Assembly: GCA_027371825.1 (NCBI GenBank)
Contig: DAHXLE010000019.1
Span: 1-50,448 of the forward strand
Length of the DNA: 50,448 nt
DNA from: Candidatus Saccharimonadota bacterium
GTDB taxonomy: Bacteria; Patescibacteriota; Saccharimonadia; Saccharimonadales; UBA4665
Reading direction: 5' to 3'
A program made the translations under genes and the position numbers. The notes beneath the pieces were generated by a model that did no database searches, was not told the DNA's origin, and saw nothing but the letters and a program-made list of their open reading frames with translations. Below are positions 18,357 to 26,218 of this stretch, one piece after another (positions within the stretch are counted from its first letter, which is position 1; each line of letters begins with the position of its first letter).

Positions 18357-18797
18357 TTATACTTTTCCTGTCTTTGTAGGTTTTTTATATAAACAAATGG
18401 CTACGCATAGCACAACCGTGGAAATAACGAGATATATAAGAAAATCAATTAACAGATAAATTGTTTGAAAAGTACTAGCGGATTTTTGAGTTATTGATGC
18501 CGGGACAGGCTCGCCAAGAGTATAACAACTATACCAGGAGACACCGTTTGGACTACCGTTCCCCACAAACCAGAGAGGATATCCATATTGTTTCCTGTAG
18601 AATGTCTCTTTCGCTATCGTTCCGCCTTTTGTAACAATTTGTTTACAGCCTACGGAAACGGAAGTATTGGTTCTCGATACAAGCGTACTGAGACCCGAAA
18701 GTGCCAATGCCGATACGACCAAAACTATGATCATAGCTAACGCATGAGGTCGCATTAAAGTGTAGTGTTTTTTTAGGGACTTTGTATTGAGTATCAT
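18357..18797 (-). CDS. Two-helix membrane protein between the transketolase halves
   Basis: A 146-residue protein with membrane helices at about 16-38 and 112-135 and an extracytoplasmic stretch between them containing two Cys (about 52 and 91) that could form a disulfide. The gene lies 1 bp after tktN and 4 bp before tktC, so it is in the same mRNA. No family is recognised, and its separation of two subunits of one enzyme is odd. Confidence 0.6.
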   Translation of the reverse strand: MILNTKSLKKHYTLMRPHALAMIIVLVVSALALSGLSTLVSRTNTSVSVGCKQIVTKGGTIAKETFYRKQYGYPLWFVGNGSPNGVSWYSCYTLGEPVPASITQKSASTFQTIYLLIDFLIYLVISTVVLCVAICLYKKPTKTGKV

Positions 18798-18798
18798 T

Positions 18799-19653
18799 TT
18801 ATTCTTCCTCGCTTATAATTTTGCCATTTAGTGTCCTAAGTTCTTTAAGTGCTAGTTTTGCCTGTTTTGCATCGGGCGCTATCCCGTGCCAGTGAAAGTC
18901 ATACTCCATAAAATCCACACCCTTGCCCGGCGTAGTAAATGCAATGATCGCAGTCGGCTGTTCGGTAATTGAACGAGCTTCGTCGCAAGCTGTGATAATC
19001 TCGGATATATTGTTGCCGTCTATCTCAATAGTATGCCAGCCGAACGACTCCAATTTTGCTTTTAAATCTCCTAGCGGCATAACAGTTTCCGTTAAACCGT
19101 CAATTTGTATATTGTTCCTGTCAATTATGGCGATAACGTTACTAAGCTTATATTTTGCAGCCAACATTATAGCTTCCCAGTTGTTCCCTTCGTCTAACTC
19201 TCCGTCACCGGTAGTCACGAAAATTCTTCTGTGAAAATCCTGGCCGATTTTTAGCGCTAGCGCCATACCACAGGCTTGGCTAAGTCCGCAACCTAACGGA
19301 CCGCTTGTCGTCTCGAGTCCGGGCAGCTTCAGTCTTTCGGGATGTCCTTGAAGTCTTGAACCAAATTTTCTGAGGGTTAATAATTCCTCGACGGGGAAAT
19401 ATCCGGCTTCAGCCATTGCTGCATAGCGCACCGGGCACGTATGACCGTTGCTTTGGATCAGGATATCCCTATCGGACCAATCCGGGTTTTTGGGATCGTG
19501 TTTTAAGATACTAAAATAAAGTGCGGCAAATATATCGGCCTGCCCTAATGACCCGGCGCTATGGCCACTTCCTGCCGCTTCAAGCATACGAATAACGTCT
19601 TGGCGAATATCATTTGCTTTTAGTTCTAGTTTTGTTATCTCAGACGCTTCCAT
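18799..19653 (-). CDS. tktN: Transketolase N-terminal half
   Basis: A 284-residue TPP-binding half. GHSAGSLGQADIFAALYF (about 30-47) is the transketolase N-terminal block, and TTGDGELDEGNNWEAIMLA (about 145-163) with IIDRNN form the TPP/metal site. SGPLGCGLSQACGMALA precedes it. It transfers two-carbon units between sugar phosphates together with TktC. The start overlaps rpe by 14 bp, showing coupled translation. Confidence 0.93.
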   Translation of the reverse strand: MEASEITKLELKANDIRQDVIRMLEAAGSGHSAGSLGQADIFAALYFSILKHDPKNPDWSDRDILIQSNGHTCPVRYAAMAEAGYFPVEELLTLRKFGSRLQGHPERLKLPGLETTSGPLGCGLSQACGMALALKIGQDFHRRIFVTTGDGELDEGNNWEAIMLAAKYKLSNVIAIIDRNNIQIDGLTETVMPLGDLKAKLESFGWHTIEIDGNNISEIITACDEARSITEQPTAIIAFTTPGKGVDFMEYDFHWHGIAPDAKQAKLALKELRTLNGKIISEEE

Positions 19654-20323
19654 TAGGTAGCCCTTTCCGTTCGGTCAGTGCCGTTAAAACATCATAGGCA
19701 TGCTTAGGATCATGAGATTGCTGAATAAAACCGCCGACATTTATAACATCAACTCCGGCATCGACTATGTGCTGAATATTGTTTTCATTCACGCCTCCAT
19801 CCCAACCTATTTCCAGCGATGGCTTGCGCGATCTTGCTTCTCTAGCCTTATCGAGCAGTTTTAGATCGGCAGTTGAGCCTCCTTGATGACCTAAGTTTCC
19901 GGAAAAAATTAATATATGGTCGATAATACTTAAGGCGGGTATTAATTCGTTTAAGGAAGTATTCGGCAACAGCGCAACCCCAACCTCCACGCCGTGTTTG
20001 TGAAGATTCTCGGCCATTTGGCCAAAGTCTCCGTCTGCTTCGGCATGCACTATCACTAGCTGGGGCCCTAACGCACGAATTATGTCAAAAACCGTCGAGG
20101 GATCTTTATACATAACGTGAATGTCAGCACGAAGACCTCCCGGCCACCATATTTTATCCGGATCAATCGTATTTGTCGGAGCAAACACACCGTCACACAA
20201 GTCTATATGTATCCTTTTAGCAAATGGAGTAAGTCGGCTTATTTGAGACAGATACATAGAACTATCGTAAGCTGTTATGGTGGGGCAAATATCTGTTGTC
20301 ATGCTGTTATCCAAGTCCATCAA
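19640..20323 (-). CDS. rpe: Ribulose-phosphate 3-epimerase
   Basis: A 227-residue TIM-barrel protein. RIHIDLCDGVF (about 35-45) gives the metal-binding His-x-Asp, ADIHVMYKDP the next His, IVHAEADGDF the following one and IGWDGGVNENNI the second Asp and phosphate loop. It interconverts ribulose-5-phosphate and xylulose-5-phosphate. The N-terminus overlaps rpiB by 17 bp. There may be an alternative start at the second Met. Confidence 0.88.
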   Translation of the reverse strand: MMDLDNSMTTDICPTITAYDSSMYLSQISRLTPFAKRIHIDLCDGVFAPTNTIDPDKIWWPGGLRADIHVMYKDPSTVFDIIRALGPQLVIVHAEADGDFGQMAENLHKHGVEVGVALLPNTSLNELIPALSIIDHILIFSGNLGHQGGSTADLKLLDKAREARSRKPSLEIGWDGGVNENNIQHIVDAGVDVINVGGFIQQSHDPKHAYDVLTALTERKGLPNGSV

Positions 20324-20753
20324 GTTCAGCTAAACGTCGCACAAACCTAGGTGCTGCGGCGAAAGGTGTTTCGAGCCAGGTCGATGTAATGATCCGGAGC
20401 TTATCGCTTCTTATAACGTCAGCAGGCAAGCACAACACATTGCTATCATCATCATTTCTCGCCAAGCGTGCCTCTCTTTCATCCCAAACTAACGATGCCC
20501 TTATACCTTTGAACCGATTGGCCGCCATACACATCCCCTGTCCGCTGCCACATATAAGAATTCCGCGAGTATCGGGCGAATTGCTGGCAAGTATGGCATT
20601 CGCAACCCTTCCCGCAAATTGAGGAAAGTCATCTGTGGGGTTATAGCCCTTGCTTCCTTCATCGATCACCTCATATCCACCATACTCTAAGTAAGCAATT
20701 AGGTCCGCTTTTACTCCGAATCCTTGATGATCGGCGCCGATATATATCTTCAT
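20307..20753 (-). CDS. rpiB: Ribose-5-phosphate isomerase B
   Basis: A 148-residue RpiB/LacAB protein. IYIGADHQGFGVK (about 3-15) and GILICGSGQGMCMAANRFKGIRA (split: CGSGQGMCMAAN about 68-79) hold the catalytic base Cys and the substrate loop. It connects ribose-5-phosphate with ribulose-5-phosphate, directly upstream of rpe in the operon and 16 bp after gap. Confidence 0.93.
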   Translation of the reverse strand: MKIYIGADHQGFGVKADLIAYLEYGGYEVIDEGSKGYNPTDDFPQFAGRVANAILASNSPDTRGILICGSGQGMCMAANRFKGIRASLVWDEREARLARNDDDSNVLCLPADVIRSDKLRIITSTWLETPFAAAPRFVRRLAELDGLG

Positions 20754-20769
20754 CTATTTTTAATTTATT

Positions 20770-21819
20770 CTATTCGTGCTGATGTTCAGCGGGTTCGTTG
20801 GCGTGGAGTAATTTACCGGTATCGGCCACGACCTCGACCAGCCTGTTGGAATATCCCCATTCGTTGTCGTACCATGCCACCACTTTGAGCATATTATCGT
20901 CAATCACAGCCGTGAGGCTTAGGTCAACGATAGCAGAGTGGCTGTTACCGATGAAATCGCTACTGACCAGTGGTTCGTCGGTTACGTCCAGAATACCTTG
21001 GTAATACGGTTCTTTGGCGGCTTTTTTAAATACCTCATTGACCTCATCAACCGTTACCTTTCGTTTGGTAATTATTACAAAATCGGAAAGCGAGACTACG
21101 GGAGTTGGCACCCTAACGCTCATCCCTCCGAATTTATTAACTAGCACCGGCAATGCCTTAGAAGCCGCTACTGATGCTCCGGTGGTTGTTGGCACTATAT
21201 TCTCGGCCGCATTTCTAGCTTCTCTTAGGTCCTTGGCTGGTGCGTCTTGAAGTTTTTGGCTGGCAGTATAGCTATGTACAGTGGTCATCATAGCCTTCTC
21301 GATGCCAAAATTATTCTCAATAACAGCTGCAACCGGTGTGATGCAATTGGTCGTACAGCTCGCATTGCTAATAATTGCTCCGGCACCTTCGAGTTTATCC
21401 TCATTCACGCCAAGTACAATTGTTTGAGCGTCATCGGCATGATCACCCTTCGATGGGGCACTAAGAACAACTTTTTTAGCACCAGCCGTTATATGAGCCA
21501 TTGCTAGTTCCGGCTTGACAAAAAAACCGGTCGACTCAATCACGACGTCGATGTTCATATCCCTCCACGGAAGAGCGGCCGGATCCTTCTCGGCAAGAAC
21601 TTTTATATGTCGCCCCTCGACTATGAGATCGTTTTCATCAAATCCGACCTCATGTTGGTAAGTACCGTAATTACTGTCATGTTTTAACAAGTGCGCCAAT
21701 GTTTTGGTATCTGTCAGATCGTTAATGGCAACAATTTCTATATCGCTACGTTCAAACGCCACCTTAAAAGCGTTACGGCCAATACGGCCAAATCCATTTA
21801 TTCCCACCCTGGTTTTCAT
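20770..21819 (-). CDS. gap: Glyceraldehyde-3-phosphate dehydrogenase
   Basis: A 349-residue GAPDH. VGINGFGRIGRNAFK (about 4-18) is the NAD-binding loop, SNASCTTNCITP (about 153-164) has the catalytic Cys and the paired His is in HSYTASQ. WYDNEWGYSNR near the C-terminus is typical. First gene of the gap-rpiB-rpe-tktN-tktC operon, giving lower glycolysis and the non-oxidative pentose phosphate branch in one mRNA. GAAAGG lies 13 bp before the ATG, a conventional leader. Confidence 0.97.
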   Translation of the reverse strand: MKTRVGINGFGRIGRNAFKVAFERSDIEIVAINDLTDTKTLAHLLKHDSNYGTYQHEVGFDENDLIVEGRHIKVLAEKDPAALPWRDMNIDVVIESTGFFVKPELAMAHITAGAKKVVLSAPSKGDHADDAQTIVLGVNEDKLEGAGAIISNASCTTNCITPVAAVIENNFGIEKAMMTTVHSYTASQKLQDAPAKDLREARNAAENIVPTTTGASVAASKALPVLVNKFGGMSVRVPTPVVSLSDFVIITKRKVTVDEVNEVFKKAAKEPYYQGILDVTDEPLVSSDFIGNSHSAIVDLSLTAVIDDNMLKVVAWYDNEWGYSNRLVEVVADTGKLLHANEPAEHQHE

Positions 21820-22065
21820 TTTTTGATTGACCTTTCGTTAGCTTATAATTATTCTTAATATCCACTTAAATTGTAAGAGCATAAGCGATACGATGCAACC
21901 CCCTGACAAGGTTTCTTCGTTAGATCTACCCAAATAACGTCCTATGCGCATATTTCGTCTGAGCATCTGACTTCAATGTTGTTGCAATAAACAATAGCGG
22001 CCAAAAATAGATGATGGCCCCTACGCCACACACCTTCCTTGTTTTTGAATATTATTACAGAAAGC

Positions 22066-22482
22066 TCACTTAGGCATCAGGTCATGATCAAATACATACT
22101 TATGCATTCTCAGAAGTATGTGGTAGTCGTTGTACGAAGGAAGACTGGTAAAATCCACCCATTCATACTTATCATGCTCGTTACCAAGAACAACATCAAC
22201 CGGTTCATGCAAAATACTTCTAAAGAACAGCCAGCTACCGCTACCGCCGGTTCTTAGATCACTGGTAGCATAGACAAGACGAGGAGCCAGTGGATTTAGC
22301 CCCACTTCTTCACGGCACTCTCTTACCAGGGCTTGTATATGGTCTTCGCCGGTTTCTACTCTGCCGCCAGGTATATCCCAAGCACCGGGGTGAAACGGGT
22401 CACTAGAACTTCTACGTACCAATAACAATTTGTCGTGTGCGTTAAACATCAATGCTCGGACGGTAGTAAAAACTTCAGTCAT
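22066..22482 (-). CDS. NUDIX hydrolase
   Basis: A 138-residue NUDIX protein. The box GGRVETGEDHIQALVREC followed by REEVGL (about 39-62) is complete, including the REEVG catalytic Glu pair. Members hydrolyse nucleoside diphosphates linked to another group, such as oxidised dNTPs; substrate is not evident. It shares its first base with the last base of the upstream phosphatase gene, so both belong to the pyrophosphatase operon. Confidence 0.9.
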   Translation of the reverse strand: MTEVFTTVRALMFNAHDKLLLVRRSSSDPFHPGAWDIPGGRVETGEDHIQALVRECREEVGLNPLAPRLVYATSDLRTGGSGSWLFFRSILHEPVDVVLGNEHDKYEWVDFTSLPSYNDYHILLRMHKYVFDHDLMPK

Positions 22483-23252
22483 TAATTATCCTCCTCATAA
22501 AGTTCTTTTATCCGATAATATGAACTCTCTCCGGCAGCTATTAATGATTTCTTGCGGTAATCATAATCGTCACAGCCACAATTGCTTATTAATGCCCCGG
22601 CTTCCTTATAAAGCAAACCTCTGGGCGCATAGTCCCAGTCACCGCCAAAGCCGCTGTCTATAATAACGGCGTCAATACCTCCGTTTGCAAACCTGACAAA
22701 ATCTTTTAAGCTGACAATTTCTTTAACGTTTTTTTTGAGTGTTATGTATTTATTTATTAGTGCATTACTTTTAAGATTCAGTGAATAATCAAGCCAGGCA
22801 TGATTCAGGGGACGATCACTAACATGTATCCTCTTTCCATTTCTATATGCGCCTTTGTTAAGAGTTGCGCTAAATATTTCATCGGTGACGAATTTATATA
22901 TCAGGGTATATATAGGCTCACGATTGCTAACCAGTGTTGCTATATTTCTCGGCAACGGTAGACCGCGGGTAAAACTTTCGGTTCCGTCAATGGGATCGAT
23001 CAACCAAAACGTTTCAGCCCTAGTCTGTCCACCAGCCTCCTCCCCTATGACGCCCACTCCGGGATCGAACTTTTTAAGAATTGATGAAATTTCGTTTTCG
23101 AGTTCAACATCAAATTTGGTGACAACGGTATTATCATCTTTAAGCGTATGGGGCGCATGACCCAAAGCTTCGTTGAGCTTATCTCTGTTGGACTTAAAAA
23201 CTCCGGTCAGGATGGTTTCTGCCCGCCGAAGATAATCCTCTGTCACGTTCAT
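22482..23252 (-). CDS. Inositol monophosphatase-family phosphatase
   Basis: A 256-residue Li-sensitive-type phosphatase. VIGEEAGG (about 68-75), the metal motif WLIDPIDGTESFTRGLP (about 83-99) and GGDWDYAPRGLLYKEAG (about 208-224) are the three signature blocks. Substrate could be inositol phosphate, fructose-1,6-bisphosphate or PAP. It lies 2 bp after ppa and overlaps the NUDIX gene by 1 bp. Confidence 0.88.
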   Translation of the reverse strand: MNVTEDYLRRAETILTGVFKSNRDKLNEALGHAPHTLKDDNTVVTKFDVELENEISSILKKFDPGVGVIGEEAGGQTRAETFWLIDPIDGTESFTRGLPLPRNIATLVSNREPIYTLIYKFVTDEIFSATLNKGAYRNGKRIHVSDRPLNHAWLDYSLNLKSNALINKYITLKKNVKEIVSLKDFVRFANGGIDAVIIDSGFGGDWDYAPRGLLYKEAGALISNCGCDDYDYRKKSLIAAGESSYYRIKELYEEDN

Positions 23253-23254
23253 CG

Positions 23255-23785
23255 TTAATGCTTATTGTAGCTTTCAATGGACTCTTTTATAACATTCTTG
23301 GCATCGTCGATATTGCCCCATCCCAGAACTTTAGTTGATCCGGGCTTTTTAAGATCTTTGTAATGCGAAAAGTGCTGTTCGATTTTCTCCATCCAACGCT
23401 TGCCAAGATCATCCAAAGAACCGATGCTGTCACCGTTATCACGGTCATCTGCCGGAACACAGACAATTTTATAATCCATCTCGGAATCGTCTTCGAAGTT
23501 CAGTACACCTATAACCCTAGCCTTTAAATATACTCCTGTAGGTATGGGTTCTTGACAGTATACTAAAACATCCAGTTCATCACCGTCCTCATCTAAGGTG
23601 CCCGGAATAAATCCGTAATTAACCGGCTTGGCATAAATGCTGGGCTCAACTCTATCCAGCACAAAACAACCTGTCGTACGGTCGTATTCTATTTTTAGAC
23701 TGGAACCCATAGGAATGTCGATGACTGCATTAACTACGCCGTTTTGCCAGTCTCCGGGTTGTAACACTTTGTTGTAATCTGCCAT
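23255..23785 (-). CDS. ppa: Inorganic pyrophosphatase
   Basis: A family I soluble pyrophosphatase of 176 residues from the ATG at 23785 (MADYNKVLQPGDW). The frame opens 7 codons earlier, but GGAGG lies 5 bp before the internal ATG, which fixes the start. DEDGDELDVLVYCQEP (about 67-82) carries the metal aspartates and YGFIPGTLDEDGD is characteristic. It drives biosynthetic reactions by removing pyrophosphate, including GalU and tRNA charging. A TACAAT promoter-like box lies about 50 bp upstream. Confidence 0.95.
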   Translation of the reverse strand: MADYNKVLQPGDWQNGVVNAVIDIPMGSSLKIEYDRTTGCFVLDRVEPSIYAKPVNYGFIPGTLDEDGDELDVLVYCQEPIPTGVYLKARVIGVLNFEDDSEMDYKIVCVPADDRDNGDSIGSLDDLGKRWMEKIEQHFSHYKDLKKPGSTKVLGWGNIDDAKNVIKESIESYNKH

Positions 23786-23854
23786 TTTTACCTCCGTTAA
23801 AGTCATGCTTTTGGCTCTTGTACCGTTTTGATTGTACCATGGACACTTGATATA

Positions 23855-25057
23855 TTAATTCTGGACAGGGTGATGTTTGCCTTCGAGATATTCCCTAATC
23901 ATTAAGGCTGCCGTAGCTCCCTCTCCTGAAGCCGAAGCAATCTGCATTGTTGCTCCGCTCCGTATATCACCGGCTGCAAATACACCCTTCATGGACGTTT
24001 CAAGCCGGTTATTGGTTATCACAAATCCGAGCTCATCGAGTTTAATGGCCGATTCTTTTAGAAATTGTGAATTTGGAGACAAACCGACAAAAACAAATAC
24101 ACCATCCGTCGGAAATTCCACCTTAGCATTGGCAACTTTATCGGTACCGACTACTTTGACTACCTGGTCGCCATCACCCACGATCTCATCGGTGGTAGTA
24201 TTAAAGTGAACACTGATCTTGTTTTTGAACTTCGATTCCAATTCTTTTTGAAGCACCTCGCTAGCCCGGAACGATTCTCCTCTGACTAAAATATCTATGT
24301 GGCTTGCGAACCTGGTCAAAAATATAGCCTCTTGAACAGCACTGTTGCCGCCACCGACAACGACTAATCTTTTGTCCCGGTAAAACGCGCCGTCACACGT
24401 AGCACAGTAGTGGACACCTTTGGCATAGTATTCTTTCTCTCCGGGTACGCCTATTTTTTTATAATCACTACCTGTCGCAATTAACACGGCTTTCGCGTAA
24501 TAATCCCCGCTGCTTGTTTCGAGTCGTTTATACTTACCCTCGTCATTTATTTTATTGACCTCCCCAAGCTCAATAACGGCTCCAAAACGCTGCGCCTGTT
24601 GCTGTAAGTTATCCGCCAGAGTCAGTCCTTCTATGCCATCGGGAAATCCTGGGTAGTTGTCTATTTTGTCGGTTACGGCCGCTAAACCGCCCACCACACC
24701 TCTTTCGAAAATCACCGTCTCTATATCTTCTCGCGTGGTATAAATAGCGGCGGCTAGTGAAGCCGGACCTCCGCCGATCATAATGACTTCGTGCGTTGAT
24801 AGCAGGTCCGAAGGAAGTTTTAATGCCGACAAAAGCACTGAATTGTCCGGATCCTGCATAATTTGGCCATCAATTTTGAGCGTCGGTATAGTGTAATGGT
24901 TGTCAGTCAAAGCCAACATTTCTTTTTCCATTTTTTTATCTTTATCGACGTCATGATACCGGTAATCAATTTTATGCTTTTCGAGTATATTCTTAACCCG
25001 CAGACAATCAGGACACCAGTCGGCACCGTAGACCACAACTTCCAGTTTATCTTGCAT
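23855..25057 (-). CDS. trxB: Glutaredoxin-thioredoxin reductase fusion
   Basis: A 400-residue fusion. Residues 1-75 form a glutaredoxin-like domain with the CxxC motif WCPDC (about 14-18) and the cis-Pro TIPTLKI. Residues 90-400 are a thioredoxin reductase: FAD loop IMIGGGPASLAAAIY (about 91-105), redox Cys pair HYCATCDGAFY (about 217-227), NADPH loop VVGGGNSAVQEA and the C-terminal FAD segment GVFAAGDIRS. The N-terminal domain may accept electrons within the chain, so the protein could pass NADPH electrons on to the NrdH-like redoxin at 25198. An AAAGAGAG Shine-Dalgarno site precedes the ATG. Confidence 0.88.
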   Translation of the reverse strand: MQDKLEVVVYGADWCPDCLRVKNILEKHKIDYRYHDVDKDKKMEKEMLALTDNHYTIPTLKIDGQIMQDPDNSVLLSALKLPSDLLSTHEVIMIGGGPASLAAAIYTTREDIETVIFERGVVGGLAAVTDKIDNYPGFPDGIEGLTLADNLQQQAQRFGAVIELGEVNKINDEGKYKRLETSSGDYYAKAVLIATGSDYKKIGVPGEKEYYAKGVHYCATCDGAFYRDKRLVVVGGGNSAVQEAIFLTRFASHIDILVRGESFRASEVLQKELESKFKNKISVHFNTTTDEIVGDGDQVVKVVGTDKVANAKVEFPTDGVFVFVGLSPNSQFLKESAIKLDELGFVITNNRLETSMKGVFAAGDIRSGATMQIASASGEGATAALMIREYLEGKHHPVQN

Positions 25058-25197
25058 AACTCTCTTTCGTTATATTGTCTTTAATGTAATTATACAGCCT
25101 ATTATCGACATCTTGCCGATGATCTGCTTGCCAGCCAGTAGATTAATATCACAAAATTCCATGATGTTTACCAAAACAACTACAAATAGATTATGCC

Positions 25198-25446
25198 TTA
25201 CGAGAGAGCGGGCGCAAGTTTGGCTAAATTAAATCCAACTATTATCTCACGGCTATCGTCATGTTTTGTAACAACAGTCACCGGGACTGTTCGAGCTCCG
25301 CTGAGCTGTTGGGCTTCGGCGTGCCGTTCGGGATTTGAGTCAAGATTGACCTCGTCGTATATATGTCCTTTAGAGCGTAGATATTTTTTAATCATACCGC
25401 AGTAGGCGCATGAATCAGTAGTAAAAATAGTAATATTCTTGACCAT
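25198..25446 (-). CDS. NrdH-like glutaredoxin
   Basis: An 82-residue redoxin from the ATG at 25446 (MVKNITIFTTDSCAYCGMI). An earlier start at 25491 is open, but GAGGG precedes the chosen ATG at suitable distance. The CAYC motif sits at 13-16, TVPVTVV provides the cis-Pro and the size fits NrdH or small glutaredoxins. Two NrdR boxes overlap its promoter, which points to supply of electrons to ribonucleotide reductase. It lies upstream of the reductase fusion, its likely partner. No ribonucleotide reductase gene is in the window. Confidence 0.82.
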   Translation of the reverse strand: MVKNITIFTTDSCAYCGMIKKYLRSKGHIYDEVNLDSNPERHAEAQQLSGARTVPVTVVTKHDDSREIIVGFNLAKLAPALS

Positions 25447-25494
25447 AAGATACCCTCTTTCTTCAACAACTTTTAATTTTTTATTTAACACACT

Positions 25495-25542
25495 TCATTA
25501 TATATAGTGCATGGTGTTCGTGCAATACACTATATATTGTGT
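25495..25542 (-). promoter_or_regulatory. Tandem NrdR boxes over the redoxin promoter
   Basis: ACACTATATATTGTGT (25527-25542) matches the known NrdR box consensus at all 16 positions, and TCATTATATATAGTGC (25495-25510) at 13 of 16. The two are offset by 32 bp, about three helical turns, as in characterised NrdR targets. A promoter TTGCAC (25520-25525), 17-bp spacer, TATAAT (25497-25502) on the minus strand is interleaved with them, so binding of NrdR-(d)ATP should repress the redoxin gene. Confidence 0.85.
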
Positions 25543-25594
25543 TTTTGTACACGTTTAGTTGGTACAGGTCTTAACTCCTTATGGTTACTGTGGA

Positions 25595-26137
25595 TTACTT
25601 TATTGCCAGCAGTTTAACCACAAAAACTAAAGTCGAGTTGGCAGGAATTGGTCCTTGTCCTGAGCTACCGTAAGCTAAAGCCGGCGGGATAACAAGCCGG
25701 CGTTCTCCGCCAACCCTTAATCCAACCAGGCCTTGATCCCATCCGGGAATAACCTGCCCAGCGCCAAGCTTAAATTCAAATCCTTTCGGGGTCGTAAAAT
25801 CTTCATCAAAAACGATCCCAGTGGAGGCCAAAGTACCGTAGTACTTGACGATTAAGCAGTCTCCCGATTGAGCAGCGGCCCCTGAACCTTTTATTAAATC
25901 TGTGGACTGCAAAGAAGTTGGTAGCGTTACCGGCTTGTATAGCGCTGGGGGCGATAGCGCCAGTTCTGCCGGCGTGCCGCTACAGGTTGAGCTTGTTGTG
26001 TTGCTGCTCGTGTTAGATGAATTTGTGCTCTTCTGTGTAACTAGCTGGAGTATAACCCAGAAACTAAATCCAAAACCCGTTACAAAAAATAGCAACGCCA
26101 TAGTCAGTGCAAAAACCCGTTCGCGTTTTCTAGCCAT
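25595..26137 (-). CDS. Membrane-anchored FKBP-type peptidyl-prolyl isomerase
   Basis: A 180-residue protein with an N-terminal membrane anchor (about 9-33), a Ser/Thr/Asn-rich linker and a C-terminal FKBP domain (about 80-180). VKYYGTL, FDEDF, FKLGAGQVIPGWDQGLVGLR (split at about 118-137), RRLVIPPALAYG and the final VFVVKLLAI are classic FKBP elements. It is expected outside the membrane, aiding folding of exported proteins. AAGGAAG lies 10 bp before the ATG. Confidence 0.92.
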   Translation of the reverse strand: MARKRERVFALTMALLFFVTGFGFSFWVILQLVTQKSTNSSNTSSNTTSSTCSGTPAELALSPPALYKPVTLPTSLQSTDLIKGSGAAAQSGDCLIVKYYGTLASTGIVFDEDFTTPKGFEFKLGAGQVIPGWDQGLVGLRVGGERRLVIPPALAYGSSGQGPIPANSTLVFVVKLLAIK

Positions 26138-26218
26138 CGTAGATTACTTCCTTACATGCCTATTTACTATGATATTAGAGGTTAAAACCTCTCGTCCTGT
26201 TCTTCGGCATATTATACG

